Shown piece after piece: positions 24,156-36,200 of a stretch of DNA of 64,000 bases. Where the stretch lies: the NCBI GenBank assembly GCA_947172415.1, contig OX359192.1, positions 8,305,401 to 8,369,400 on the forward strand. The letters are read 5' to 3'. This DNA is from Chondrosia reniformis. Its lineage: Eukaryota; Porifera; Demospongiae; Chondrillida; Chondrillidae. The position numbers and the translations under genes were made by a program. The first letter of the stretch is position 1; each line of letters starts with the position of its first letter. Under the pieces are notes generated by a model. That model saw only the letters and a program-made list of their open reading frames with translations, had not been told where the DNA came from and did not search any database.

Positions 24156-27100
24156 ATGGGTCGCAAGAAGAAGAAGTCGGCAAAACCATGGTGTTGGTGA
24201 GTTAAGTCAACGGTATTACATTTTGTCATTCTGGTTATAGAGTTGATGTTAAAATTCTCTGTATGTTGAAGATTAGTTGTAAAAATTACATCAAGTGACT
24301 TTGTCCGTAACGGTAACCGTCAAGTGCGAAAAAAAAACTAGTGTACTTTTAGTCGGCCATTTTATGCGTCGCCATTTTATTATGAAACGATAAGGAGATC
24401 ATGATGAGCTAGAAAAGTTATTGAGCGTCAACAAGAAGGAATTCTTTAGTAGAATGTTTCGACCCGTGGGTCTTCATCAAAATATCATTCTAGCTCGCCA
24501 TTTTCTTATGTATGTATGTTACAAATTCAAAAAGTTGGCATAATATGGACATGCACATTTGCAGATGTAATTATGTAACCAGTGATCTCTCAATCAGACG
24601 TCTTTGATGTTTAACAGTGAGAAATATTATTACAGCATGTTTATGCTATACGTAGGTACTGTGAAAGGGATTTTGAAGATGAAAAAGTGTTAATTTATCA
24701 CCAAAAGGCTAAGCACTTCAAGTGCCACATATGCCACAAAAAGCTGTATACAGCTCCAGGATTGGCCATCCACTGTTCACAAGTGCACAAGGAGCAGGTG
24801 AAACATGTACCAAACGCCTTGCCACACAGAGACGACATCACTGCTGAGATCTATGGCATGGAAGGGATACCTGAAGGTGACAGAGTAGCTCATGAATTGA
24901 AACAACAAGGTCAGTTAGCAACTACTCATAGTGAGCAGTAGCTGACACTCCCGTGTCTCCCTTGTGGATCTGTGTGAGGATCACAAGTTGTGTTGTACTG
25001 TGTCGTTGTTGTGCACTCGTTTCGTGTGACATACAAGTCTTGTATACTGACAAATAGTCTAGCTTTTATGCACGTATCTAGTATGGGAGAAAAAACTGGC
25101 AAATAGAGATTACTCGAAATATTTTATTTACGTACGTATAAATGTTAGTCATATCAAAGCAGTGGGGTATTCCCCATGGTTACAGTCAATGATATATAAT
25201 TTTAAATCAGACCAGTTACGGGGAGAAGAGAAAGCATCTACAAAATGTTTCTTCGGCTTAAAACTAAGGTAGGCTGGAGGTAGGTGGAACATGCTATTGT
25301 ATGCTTAAAGGCTTGCTTCCAGTTTATAATGATACCATTCTATTCAACTGGCAAGATAGAGTGTCTAGTACCTTCTCTTGAGTGATACAAAGTATGCTTT
25401 TAACATTCTACTCTTATGAAAGCGAGAGGTTCATAGTTCTATCCAGTTGCCACACACACTAACACAAACATTCATTGCTACTGCATAGTAGCCCCGTTAT
25501 TACTTACCTGCTAAAAACAATTAGTGAGCTAAAAACAATTAGTGACGCAATCGCGCTATTCTTCAATAGCTTTGTGTGGTTGTACTTTGAGCTGCAGCAA
25601 TCAGTAAGTTATTATAGTGTGATTCATATATCTTGTGTGTGTGTCATGTGATTATTGTATGGCGTTCAGCTGTTTCACTAGTGAAGTTGATTTCTACTGC
25701 AGTGGTCTGGTCCTACTATAGGATGAGAAGTAACTTTGTATTCAGTTGGTATCGTATTATGTGAGTACATACAGTATACAAATGTTTTGGAGGGACTTCC
25801 CCTAATTATGAGGTCATAGTCAAGCTACCAATAGAATGGGAGCCTACGCACATCGGATGATCTGAAGTGTAAGGTTGATGTTTCTGTTCTGATCTTCAGG
25901 CAAAGATCCTTCTGAAGCTGGTCCAGCTCCTAAGAAGATTAGGCCGGATCAACCCTTTATGCCGCTAGGGTTGCCTGGGATGATGCCTCCTGGCCTGCCT
26001 GTGTTTCCAGGGGGCATGCCCCCTAATATACTGCCGCCTCCTCAGGGACTTACCCCTGGACAGCCACCGCCCACAAGGGCACCCCTTTTTCCAAGTGCAG
26101 CAACTAGCAGTGTAAGTCTCCATTTCCTGGAATGGATACACACACACACTGTCCCAGTAGGGAAGTAGAGACAAGGAATTGTACTAACTCTATAGCTATT
26201 TTAACTCCACAAAACATATATTTAAGTCCTTATGTACAAATGCATCTCTGTTGTGGTTGTCATGGTTACTATGTAGGCACCTGCGTCAAGCACCTCTACT
26301 CAATCTGTACCAGCCTCGTCTAATAACAACAGTGCCACAGTTTCACAGTCAGAGAGGCCGAGGGAGAATGTGCCCAAAGTCCCTCCCGTTGGACCTAACA
26401 ATATTCTGATTCACCCCGAGGAAGATATTTCTATGGTAAGTGTGTAGCGCTACCACACCAACAAACTACAGGTATGCGTTATGTAAAACACTCCTTATCT
26501 AGCATAAGCTAGATATTGCATGCATGATTTGTTAAAGATGTAAGGTTAATGCAGTTGCTAACTTTCTCCTACCGAGCCAACTTGTAGAAGACCTGTACTA
26601 CAGATGAGATGTGTAACATCTACCAATCATTTACCAGTCCTCCGTTTGTGTTATTAGAGTTACCTATCTTGGATACTCATCATTTCACTGTAGGAGGAGA
26701 TACGTGCGCGACAACCACGGTACCATGTAGATATTGATGTTCCAATGATTCCTCCGCCCACGGGTCTCCCTCCTGTAAGACCAGGATTGGCTGCTTCCTT
26801 TGGCATGCCCCCCAGCATGATGATGCCTCAAGGTAAGGCCATCACTCTTAGGAAGAGAGTAGGTCACTTCTCCTTGTCTGTTTGACCAAGGGCTTCTACT
26901 TACTCAGTCTTCCTTTACAATAGAAGGTTCAATGTTGCAATGACTACCCTACTAGGTACTCCAATACAGTTGATAATTGATATTCTTTAATCTGCAACAC
27001 TGTTTCCTATAGACATGGTTGACATCAATAAGGTAAAATACGTAGTTAAAATAGACCTTTTCTAAACGTACTACCTTTTACCTTTCTTCCTTTCCACTGG

Positions 27101-27695
27101 GCAGACTTCTTATCTTAAATTTAGTGTATTATTATGATATCATTAATACAAATTGATCTTTTCCATTAGACCATACATTAGCTACCCTGTCACCTACATA
27201 AGTTTCTTATGTCAGTTAGGAATTCACTAAAACTGTATGAGGGAATAGAACAAGTTTCTTATGTCAGTTAGGAATTCACTAAAACTGTATGAGGGAATAG
27301 AACAAGTTTCTTATGTCAGATAGGAATTCACTAAAACTGTATGAGGGAATAGAACAAGTTTCTTATGTCAATGAATCACTGGAACATATTACACTAAACC
27401 AGGCAAGTGACCGTAGTCTAATCTTGGCAATTTAATAGGACTTCAGTCCCCCAGCCAAGATTACACTGCGATCACTTGCCTGGTTTGGTGTAATACGTCC
27501 TAGTGATTATTTCAGTTAGGAATTCACTAAATCTGTATGATTATAGATTCTCTATGACTATACATAATCATATAGAATCTATAGTATAATTGTGTATCAT
27601 TACTTTCTCTCACCTCTTTATCCATGTTTACTTAAACCCTTATGAATATTTGCTTGTTTTCCTGTATGTAGGATTGTCAAGATGATAACTTTTAA
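24156..27695 (+). CDS. ZNF207: ZNF207/BuGZ zinc-finger protein with BUB3-binding motif
   Basis: BuGZ binds microtubules, stabilises BUB3 and helps load it at kinetochores. Seven exons: 24156-24196, 24656-24909, 25900-26111, 26277-26435, 26694-26832, 27013-27032, 27672-27695; 282 residues. The first 100 residues are almost family-identical: [16 protein letters not shown], then a second C2H2 finger [17 protein letters not shown], then [13 protein letters not shown] Pro/Gly/Met-rich low-complexity middle follows ([19 protein letters not shown]), as in the phase-separating part of BuGZ. A GLEBS motif, [14 protein letters not shown], is the BUB3-binding site, with the key Glu pair. The last two tiny exons (ending CQDDNF) are in phase but unsupported by similarity, so the real C-terminus may differ. 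An alternative end by reading through exon 2 would stop at 24941. Confidence 0.93.
24440..24495. repeat. dispersed repeat fragment (CGACCCGTGGGTCTTC family)
   Basis: The block GTTTCGACCCGTGGGTCTTC with the preceding TAGTAGAA has a relative at 55105-55150 (GTTTCAACCCGTAGGTCTTC). It lies in ZNF207 intron 1. Confidence 0.5.
24910..25899. other. ZNF207 intron 2, no gene seen
   Basis: 990 bp. It holds a 19-bp direct duplication (GAGCTAAAAACAATTAGTG type) near 25512-25545 and nothing that looks coding. Confidence 0.55.
27205..27540. repeat. 59-bp tandem repeat interrupted by a MITE
   Basis: Three-plus copies of a unit of about 59 bp (CAAGTTTCTTATGTCAGTTA, then GGAATTCACTAAAACTGTATGA, then GGGAATAGAA) start at about 27205. 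The next copy is split: its start is at 27355-27370 and its remainder resumes at 27512 after the M1 element. Confidence 0.9.
27374..27508. mobile_element. MITE family M1, complete, foldback
   Basis: 135 bp with arms of about 55 bp: AATCACTGGAACATATTACAC at the left and the complement of AATCACTAGGACGTATTACAC at the right. It is inserted into a tandem repeat, so the insertion is clear. It codes for nothing. A truncated copy is at 20612-20702. No convincing target-site duplication was seen. Confidence 0.88.
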
Positions 27696-27859
27696 CAATA
27701 ATCTGAATAAACACATGTTCTTTTCATGTTAGTAAAACCACCAGACGAATAATTATTCTGACGTAACCATGTTTTCAGGAAAATCGGGCAGCTGCTGCTG
27801 TGTTCTAATACTCGTGACGCGTGCTTCTTCAAGCCGTACTAGCGCGCTAGGGAGAGATA

Positions 27860-30037
27860 ATGCGAGGAAGCCGAGGAGCAGTGTGGATACTGACAGTGAT
27901 TCTGTTTGCTACTGGTGCGATAGGGTACAGCGTATTTTGCAGTTTATATTTCGTCTGCATGTGCACTCGCAGAAGACAGACTCCCAGGATCACTGATAAA
28001 GGGTGCATGGAGTTCCCATGCAGATAAAGCTGTTTGACCCAGTGGAGAAGAGCACTCTTGTATCCTCATCCAAAGCTCTCACTAGTTTAGTTCCTTTATA
28101 GGCATGTTGAAAATGGTGCTTTAGACTATCCGTGCAGTTTATAGACTCCTTGCGCCATTATCCCCGCAGTACCACGGGTACACGCTCTGTCGCATGCTGT
28201 AGTGTAATACATATGATGCGATCTAGAAATATGTTCTCTAAATAATATTTGCTTTGTAGGTGGAACATCGGTGCATACGGCTGCCGTGTTTGGGAATGAT
28301 GCAACCGGTGCGACAGTAGCCGAGGTAGCATCAGTTTCGCTCAATCGCTTCGGATCAGTAATGACAGAGAGCGTGCATTTTGAGGGCTATGGCACATATC
28401 CGCAAGAGGCGTGCAAGCAGTTGAAATGTCAATCGCTTTCTCAGAACAACGGCTCCGCAGTTTGGTTGCCCCAAAAAGGGGAACCTTACGTCTGCAACTA
28501 TAACGAAACGGCAAGAACCTGCAGAAAGATCGAGATCCAGGAAGACGTGGGATCTGAAGCAGACAGAATAGAAGGAGAACCGCAGTTTGTTCGATACATT
28601 ATGAAGAACGCAAATACAATGTATGCTCTGTCGCTGACATCTACGACATTCGGACTCATAGCTGCCCAGCTCTACATCATCCAGTCAGTCGGGCAGGGCT
28701 ACTTGTATCACGTGATCGGGGTGCATATTCTTGACCAAAACAGTCAATACGCCCTGGAAGTGTTGGATCAAGACATTCTGTCACTGCATTCGCCAGACCA
28801 CACCCAGGTAATATTGATGAAATTGCACGAGGACTGGGATTCTGCAGTTGGGAGCTCGCACAGCTCCTACCATACCTATTTGGTTGACTGGTCTGATGCT
28901 GGAGGATCATTGGAACTGCAGGGAGCTTGCCCAGGACCCGACAAGGTAGTGTATGACCACTCTAAAGCTGCCCTGTACATCTACTGTTTCGGGGGGACCA
29001 CCTTGCTGCATGTCACAGCTGCATATTTCCAGGATTCAAACTTGATAAACTATCCTGAAATTAAAAACATCAGCTTGGATGTGCTGAGCTCAATTCCCTA
29101 TCTCATTCTCCATGTGGAGCACGTGTTTACCACTAATGAGATAGTTTATCTCCTTGTTCACCCATATACGTATGAAGTCGTGTTGAAAGTTCTTCCAGAA
29201 ATAGGTGCCTCTCAATCTACAAATATCATCCATACTGGAATACGACTGATGAGCAACAGTTCAAATGCCTTTTGTAGCACTGGAACAGATCATTTGTACA
29301 TCATTGGAAGTTCAGAACTGTATGAGCATGCCCTAAGCCTGTATAAATTACAGATCTCTACAATGAATTGGACAAGACTAAGGGACATGGAGAAAGGAAC
29401 AGCATTGCTGACTTGCAGCGAGGAATCAGTCTTGTATGTCAGCGAGGACACCCCTTTGCGACACCAAGTGGAGATGTACAGCCTGACTTTGAATGTATCT
29501 GTACCCACTGAAGTAGTAGAAACCAGCTTACCTATTCTTCTGCAGCTACCTGTTTCATATCAAGACAAGCCAACCACAACTCCGAAACCCATTCCAAAAC
29601 CAAATGTTAACCAGGACTCAGCCACATCTAACATTCCCTCGATAATATCAATATTCCTAGGAACGGTCATTGGTTGCATAATTGTGCTGTTAATCACAGT
29701 GTCTGTAATTGTGAAAACTAGGCCCTGCTGCCTAATAAGGAAGCGGAGGAATGTGAAAATGGTATCTCAAGAGATATCTACCCGTTCATCTAGCCATGAG
29801 GAGTTGTCTATGGGATCACGTCGCTATCGTGTCAGTCCCGAGCGCTCCTTTTCAGGCAGTGAGCATGACAGCAATGATGTCCTGGTGTCTCCTCCCACAT
29901 TCCTAGGAGACGGGAGCAGTGGAACAGACACATTTGGCTCACCACAACCTGAAACAGTGGAGAGTCACATAGATGCATATACCACTCAGTCAGACAGCAT
30001 CTTGACAGGGCATCAGTTTCAAGACATGGCCTTTTGA
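27860..30037 (+). CDS. unrecognised type I membrane protein
   Basis: I do not recognise the family. A probable first exon 27860-27914 encodes a signal peptide (MRGSRGAVWILTVILFATG), spliced to one large exon 28260-30037 of about 590 residues. The donor at 27915 is chosen because it keeps frame; GTACAG at 27925 would not. The ectodomain (about 455 residues) has paired cysteines, many NxS/T sites and repeated beta-rich stretches (HTYLVDWSD, ALYIYCFGGTTLLHVT, LYIIGSSELYEHALSLYKL). These might form a propeller-like fold, but that is only a guess. A Thr/Pro stalk (TTTPKPIPKPN) precedes one transmembrane helix (about 29639-29712) and a basic then Ser-rich tail of about 107 residues ending QFQDMAF. 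An R1 repeat lies in intron 1. It is followed by KATNIP 204 bp downstream on the same strand. Confidence 0.75.
27974..28110. repeat. copy of dispersed repeat family R1
   Basis: It matches 43573-43745 block by block: GACAGACTCCCAGGATCACTG, ATAAAGGGTG, TTGACCCAGTGGAGAAGA, then CATCCAAAGCTCTCACTAG, TTTAGTTCCT and TATAGGC. The tails diverge. Confidence 0.85.
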
Positions 30038-30241
30038 CCTTGATCTAATTCAAGTGTATGTACTTTAGATTACAGTTAAATCTCACAAACGCACATACTA
30101 ACTATATTATTATTATTATATATAATGAATTAAGACTTTTTCAACTTTGTGGAGATTTTATTGTATTTTGATTTCTTGTTTACGAGGGAATTTCCCAACT
30201 CATTTGGTCCATTGCCGTTGTCATAGAAATATCTAAGGAAA

Positions 30242-33200
30242 ATGGATGGTTAGTTTGATTTGCGTTATATGTATGTGCGCGTATGGAGTTCTATTAGCCA
30301 AATTGTTATGATCTGTGTCTGTTTTAGGTTCTAGAAAGAAGTGGGATCTCTCTAAATCATTAAAAGAGCTACCGAAACATATTGAAATCGCAAAAGACGT
30401 TAGTTCTAGAGTATAATTAAAGTCTTGTTAACGCACATATATATGGAATGTGTAGTTTGGCGGTCCACCGGAAGGATACAGTGACTATCTTTTGATGCTA
30501 CAACAGAAAAATAAAATATTGAAAGAGCTACGGGGTAAGGATCCTCAAAAGGAAGAAATGGCGAAAAGAGAACAAGGCTTCGCTTTGTATGTTAATGGAG
30601 AAAATGCTAAGAGTAGAAAAAACAAAAAGACATCTCGTGGAAGAGAAGTCTTGAAAGCCAACAACAGTCATCCTCAGAAAGAGGAGAACTGTAAGTTGAG
30701 TGTATGCACATATGTCGATGTACCATGTCAGACGAAACTCAATCAACAGTTGTACATACACACTGTATACATATCTGTATGTAGTTGGTTTTTTGGAAAG
30801 TGTTGAAGATGTTATGAAAACTTCACAATCACAACGGAAGAGTTGGTCCCAAGTGAGTGGTTACCAAGGCAACATATGTAACAATCTGTTATTGACCATG
30901 TTGTATTACCCAACTGGTTGTTCAGGACAAGGTGAGTATTAGGAATAAGGGAAGTAAGCCCATTCAGTTGGCCGCACCTCGCAAGTTTACTGGCATGTAT
31001 GAGTCTGACTTTGAGAACACACTGGATGAGAGTGCACTGGAGCAGGTCAGTGTGACAGCTAGCTTGACCCCTTTTTGGACCTTGAGGTCATTAAAAATAT
31101 TCAATTTCTTTTGTTTATTCATTTTATTATGGTGGGCTCCTTGTAAAGTACCTTTTGGCTAATAGGCCCTCGCACCTAAAGTAAGACATTGACACCTCTT
31201 CATTTTCACCTCCTTCAGGTGGCTAGTTCAGAGGAAGACAGTGAAGGGAGCTCTGTAGACAGTGAAGTGCCTTCAGATGATGGAGAGGACTGTTGTAATG
31301 AGCAGCAGCCAGGGGCAGAGCTCCTGGAGTTTGCTCAGTCAGAGCAAGGTCAGTTGAACCAGTATGAATCACGTGTAGACATGCATTATATGATGGTGTC
31401 TATGTGGGTGATTGCATCATCTGTCATAAATGTTACATCATCTGTCATGAATGTTGCATCATCTATGTACATGTTGGTCTAGGGATGCAGTGTGATCTAC
31501 AAAGTGTTGCAAGGAGAGATGAAGGATTAAGTCGACCGTTCTCTGTACGGCTCCCCAGCCAACACAAGTCCTCACCAGTTATTAGACAAAAAAGTGCACC
31601 CTCTTTTGGTCAGTTAATTGTCAGTTAATTTCAAAAGTATTTCAATTTCCTTGAAATATCAGTCAAACAAGGATATAGTCATGTCAGATTTAGGTATGTC
31701 ATTTTTATACTGCTGTAGGTTCTACGACTGCAACCCAAACACTTACCTCTGTGTCAAGGAAAGAAGACCCAATGAATGATTCACTTGAGTTAGATACAGC
31801 TGACTTGTTGAAAGCTTTGGAAGTAGAGAACACTGCTCTACTATCTGCACACCAATCAAACATACTCAACTCCGATGCTAGCAGTGCTAGGAGGGAAGTA
31901 ACCCAAAGCATTCCTGTACACTCGCCAGCAAGTGTTAGCTCTTCGGAGGCAGTTGGACGTCAAGGGAATCTGCACAGCTCCACCTTGACAGGAGGTGACA
32001 TAAATGACATCATACCAGTACAGCCACTGTGTAGCCCCACCTTGACAGGATGTGAGGTGTCTGCTCAGTCTGAAGAAAGCAGTGATGTCCAGGCCTCTGA
32101 AGCACTAGATGAGACGTTGACACCCAATTCACCCTTGAGGGATTCTCTTTCACAAACAGACAAACTGACTCATAGTAATGAAACTTTTAGAGAGGACACT
32201 TCAGTGAAACCTCTTGGCTCACCAGTAGACAGTAAAGGCCAGGATACAGAAGGTGTGTCTAACAGCGGCTTGAGTGAGGCAGCCCTCAAGAGGCTCCATC
32301 CACAAGCACTGCAGGACAAGTGGGATGAAAGAGCTAGCTCCAGTAAGAGTTCTCGACCTAGCAGTCACAGGAATGAGGTGAAGGGCATCCCAATCTGGTT
32401 GGCTGGTCACCAGAAAGGTCAGTACACACATAGATCTGACTACCACAGGAACTTCCTAGTTAGGGTATGTCTGGACTAAATGAACATTGCATGTCCCATA
32501 CAGATATCTAGTCACATATTCAGCAGTATATCCTTAGTGTAGTCTAAGCTATGTATGTATGTTGTATTGTAACTATGCAATTAGTCCATGGTATACATGC
32601 ATGCCAGATCAAATACAAGATATGTTGTTATGGCAACATTTCTCTTTGTTATACTACACAGATGAGGTGCTTGAGTCTCAGATTACCAATGTACTGGACG
32701 AAGATCGTGCTAGGACCCAGAGCCGTCCTTGTAGTGGCAGGACGAGTGGGCTGAGAGGGACATTACAGAGCAGACAGCAACAAGATAACAACTTGTCACT
32801 GTAAGCTCATGCAACATGTAGTGTGTCCACACTTTGTGAGATGTCATCTGTTCCCATAGCCAAGGGGCACAGACAGCTAATGAGGAGAGGTTACGCACTG
32901 CGGTAAGTTAAAGTAACTTGTGTTTATAAAGTCTTTTCAAGGGGAGACTATCATGTCGTAGTCGTGGCCGAGAGGTTAAGGCGATGGACTAGAAATCCAT
33001 TGGGCTCTGCCCGCGCAGGTTCGAATCCTGCCGACTACGTTTTTTTTCTTTTTTTCTCCGTATTATAGGTGCTCGCCAAAGGACGGCGTCCCATATTTTT
33101 GGGCTCCAAATCGGAACCAATATTACCTCCATCTGCTGAAGATAGTACAATGACAATCATCTATGAAGGAAAGAAAAGGAAAGAGCTGCAGGTAGAGAGT

Positions 33201-36200
33201 GATCAGGTGAGTAGTCACTCTTTGTTAGTGAAAACTTAAGCAGAAGAAAGCATTTATGGTACATTGATAAATTAATGATATTCATAGATAACTGTGAATA
33301 TGGCATCAAATGGGAAATGTGACCTCAAAGGACCAATTGAGAGCCAAAGTGAGCCCAAAGGTACTCAGCGCGCGAGACCCAGGTGGAGCAGCATTGAGAG
33401 GAAATCTATTGAAGAATGCTTAGAATCATTGTCCAAGTTTGATAGTTCCCATCTGGGAATGCTGAGTTCCACAGCGAGAGAGCCAGCAACTGAACAGTGC
33501 TATCAAGAAGACACAACTAGCCCTCCATCAGAACAAGAGGAGTCAGTCACACATCACATGACTTTAAATTAAAACCTTTTTTGTTAGCATTCAAGCAGTA
33601 TCATATCAGCACTGTGTTTCCATACATTGTTGGTATGTATGTATAGTGTATTATAGAGTGTCTATTCTTGCAGGGCTGTAGTGCCAGATTTCACAATACC
33701 AGTGCTGCCGTGTGGTAGGGAGCTGGTAGTGAACATACTTACGACCTGGGGCGACCAGCACTACGTTGGAATGAATGGGATTGAGATCTTCACTAACACG
33801 GGACAGAAGGCTAATATACTATCAGTCAGTGCTTCATGCATCTTCTAAAAATAGGTTTATTGCAGTGTCACCATGCATAGAGAGAGTAGTGTCAGCACTG
33901 GGACAAGCTGTGACCACGATTCACTATGTAGTAATGCTGTATATGTACTTTTCTAACTACAGGTACATAGATATAATGTTCATCTGATTTTTACTAATTA
34001 AGTATATTCCATCCCAAAGTTCTTTGATCTACATTACACAAATTACCTGCACAACAGCAATGCAGTTCACATTTGACACATGTCAGCCCCTATCTTTTGA
34101 AAGGTGATGCTCTAAAAGTTAAAAGATGGTCCTTTCAAAAGATAAGTTTGATACAGTTAGAAGAAATCCTTATTCTACATGTCAGCCTGTTATCCTCACT
34201 TTATCATGCCAGGAGTTGCACAAGGCCATTTGTCCATCCTAGCATGTACCCTACCATACACTGTGCATTCCTATGTTTAGATTCATGCAGACCCAGCTGA
34301 TATCAATGTACTGCCCCAGTATGACACTGACCCACGAGTGGTGTCCAATCTGTTGGACGGTGTCAACCGGACTAGAGATGACCTCCACATGTGGTTGGCG
34401 CCCTACACCAAAGGGACCAACCACTTCATATATGTGTCATTTGAATCCAAGACTACCATCTCAGTCATCCGTATTTGGGTAAGGCAGTGATACTGTGAAC
34501 CATTCTAAATCTAAACACTTTCTCTTTGTGAGTTACCTAGAACTCGGTTTACATTACTGAACATACCTTGCCAAGAGGAGCATTGGATTATGGGATACTT
34601 CCCTTTTGACATATCAAATTAGTGTCACATTTAATCTCTTCTTTGTGTTAATTCAGAACTACAATAAGTCTCGGATCCACTCTCACAGGGGCGTGAGGCA
34701 TGTTCAGTTGTTGCTGGATGGAGTGACCATATTCGATGGAGAAATAGCAAGGTACTTGGCAAAAGCATTGTGTGCCTTGTAGGGATTCTTCTGTACATGT
34801 GGTCAAAATGTTTTCTTTGCTGGTCTCTGATGGTTTGTTAGGTTAGGTAGTTCTTTACATTTCCTTGCTGAGGAAATGTAGTTTAGACCTCCCTCCTTCA
34901 TTAAGCTGGTTGCTTGTGTGGGCAGTGATGAGCTGCTAAATTGTCATATCCACTTACTTGTGTTAGTAGGATGTGTTCAGGTAGGTTTTCACTGAACCTT
35001 TGAAGTTTCACTACAGGATATGGAATTAATTAGCTGATAATATGTGGTGACTGTTCCACTATTATTGTTCTGTTCACAGAGCATCAGGAAGACTGTCTGG
35101 TCATATTGAAGACTTTGGAGATGTGAGTTAATATTTACTTTCCTAATAATTACTTGCTAGCAAAGAAAAATCATTTCTCAAAATATAAAATGAATAAAAA
35201 TGTACATTTATTCTCTTAGCTTTGATAATCATTGTAATGTATCATTTCAATAGTTGTTTTGCATACATGTAGACTATTCTCTTTACAACTGATGACGGCA
35301 TTCTTTCAAAAGTAGCAGACAGAGACACGGCAATGCAGGAAGAACTGGTTTGCTCCTATGAGGCAGAGAATGAGGAGATTGAAGACTTTATAGCCAACAG
35401 ACCTTCCACGGCTGACAAGAGAGACATGGTACTCTACAATTGACCACATTTGTGGATAATTTGTTGTCCTCTCCAAGTGTTTATCTTGCTGGTTTGATTT
35501 CTCAGGAATCGGTAAAAGACAGACCTTTCACTTCAGTTGAAGTGCATCCATCCTTGCATGGCAACACGTTGACAAGACATGAACCAGTCAGAGAGGAAGG
35601 TGATACAGTTGCAATGTGTTCTGAGGGCACCTCCAACAACAAGATGAACCCCAAGGGAAACCTGGCAGATGCAACATCTAAAGAAGAAAATGATTTTTGT
35701 GGAAGAGGTTTGAGCTGCACACCACTGTAATGGCATCTGTTGTGAATTGATTTGTCACTATCACAGCACTTTCTACATTTTACAACTAAGAGAAGTCTTG
35801 TAATGTTGTGTTCAATATTTCTTAATAGTTCTTAGGTTCAACTTTACAGAGACATGGGGAGATCCCTATTATTTGGGATTGACAGGTTTGGAGATATTGG
35901 ATCACCACCAGCGTCCTATACCTTTACAGTTGAACCAGTTGGAAGTAAGCAGTTCAGTTTGGGTAGGCATCCAGGAGAGTGAGAATTATCTGGATGGGGG
36001 TGTTGTGCAATGTGAAGGAGGGTATTGCGCAAAGTTATACATGCATTCCATATTTGGGTATGCTATTCTTGTCTCTGTTGCAATGGCCCACAAAGTGCCC
36101 TGCGATGCATGTTGTCCCAATGGGGATTGGGTAGGCTACTGTCTATAGTAGCCCTGTCATGTGTTCCTGCAGGCCGTACCAAGAGATCTGACCATCCTTC

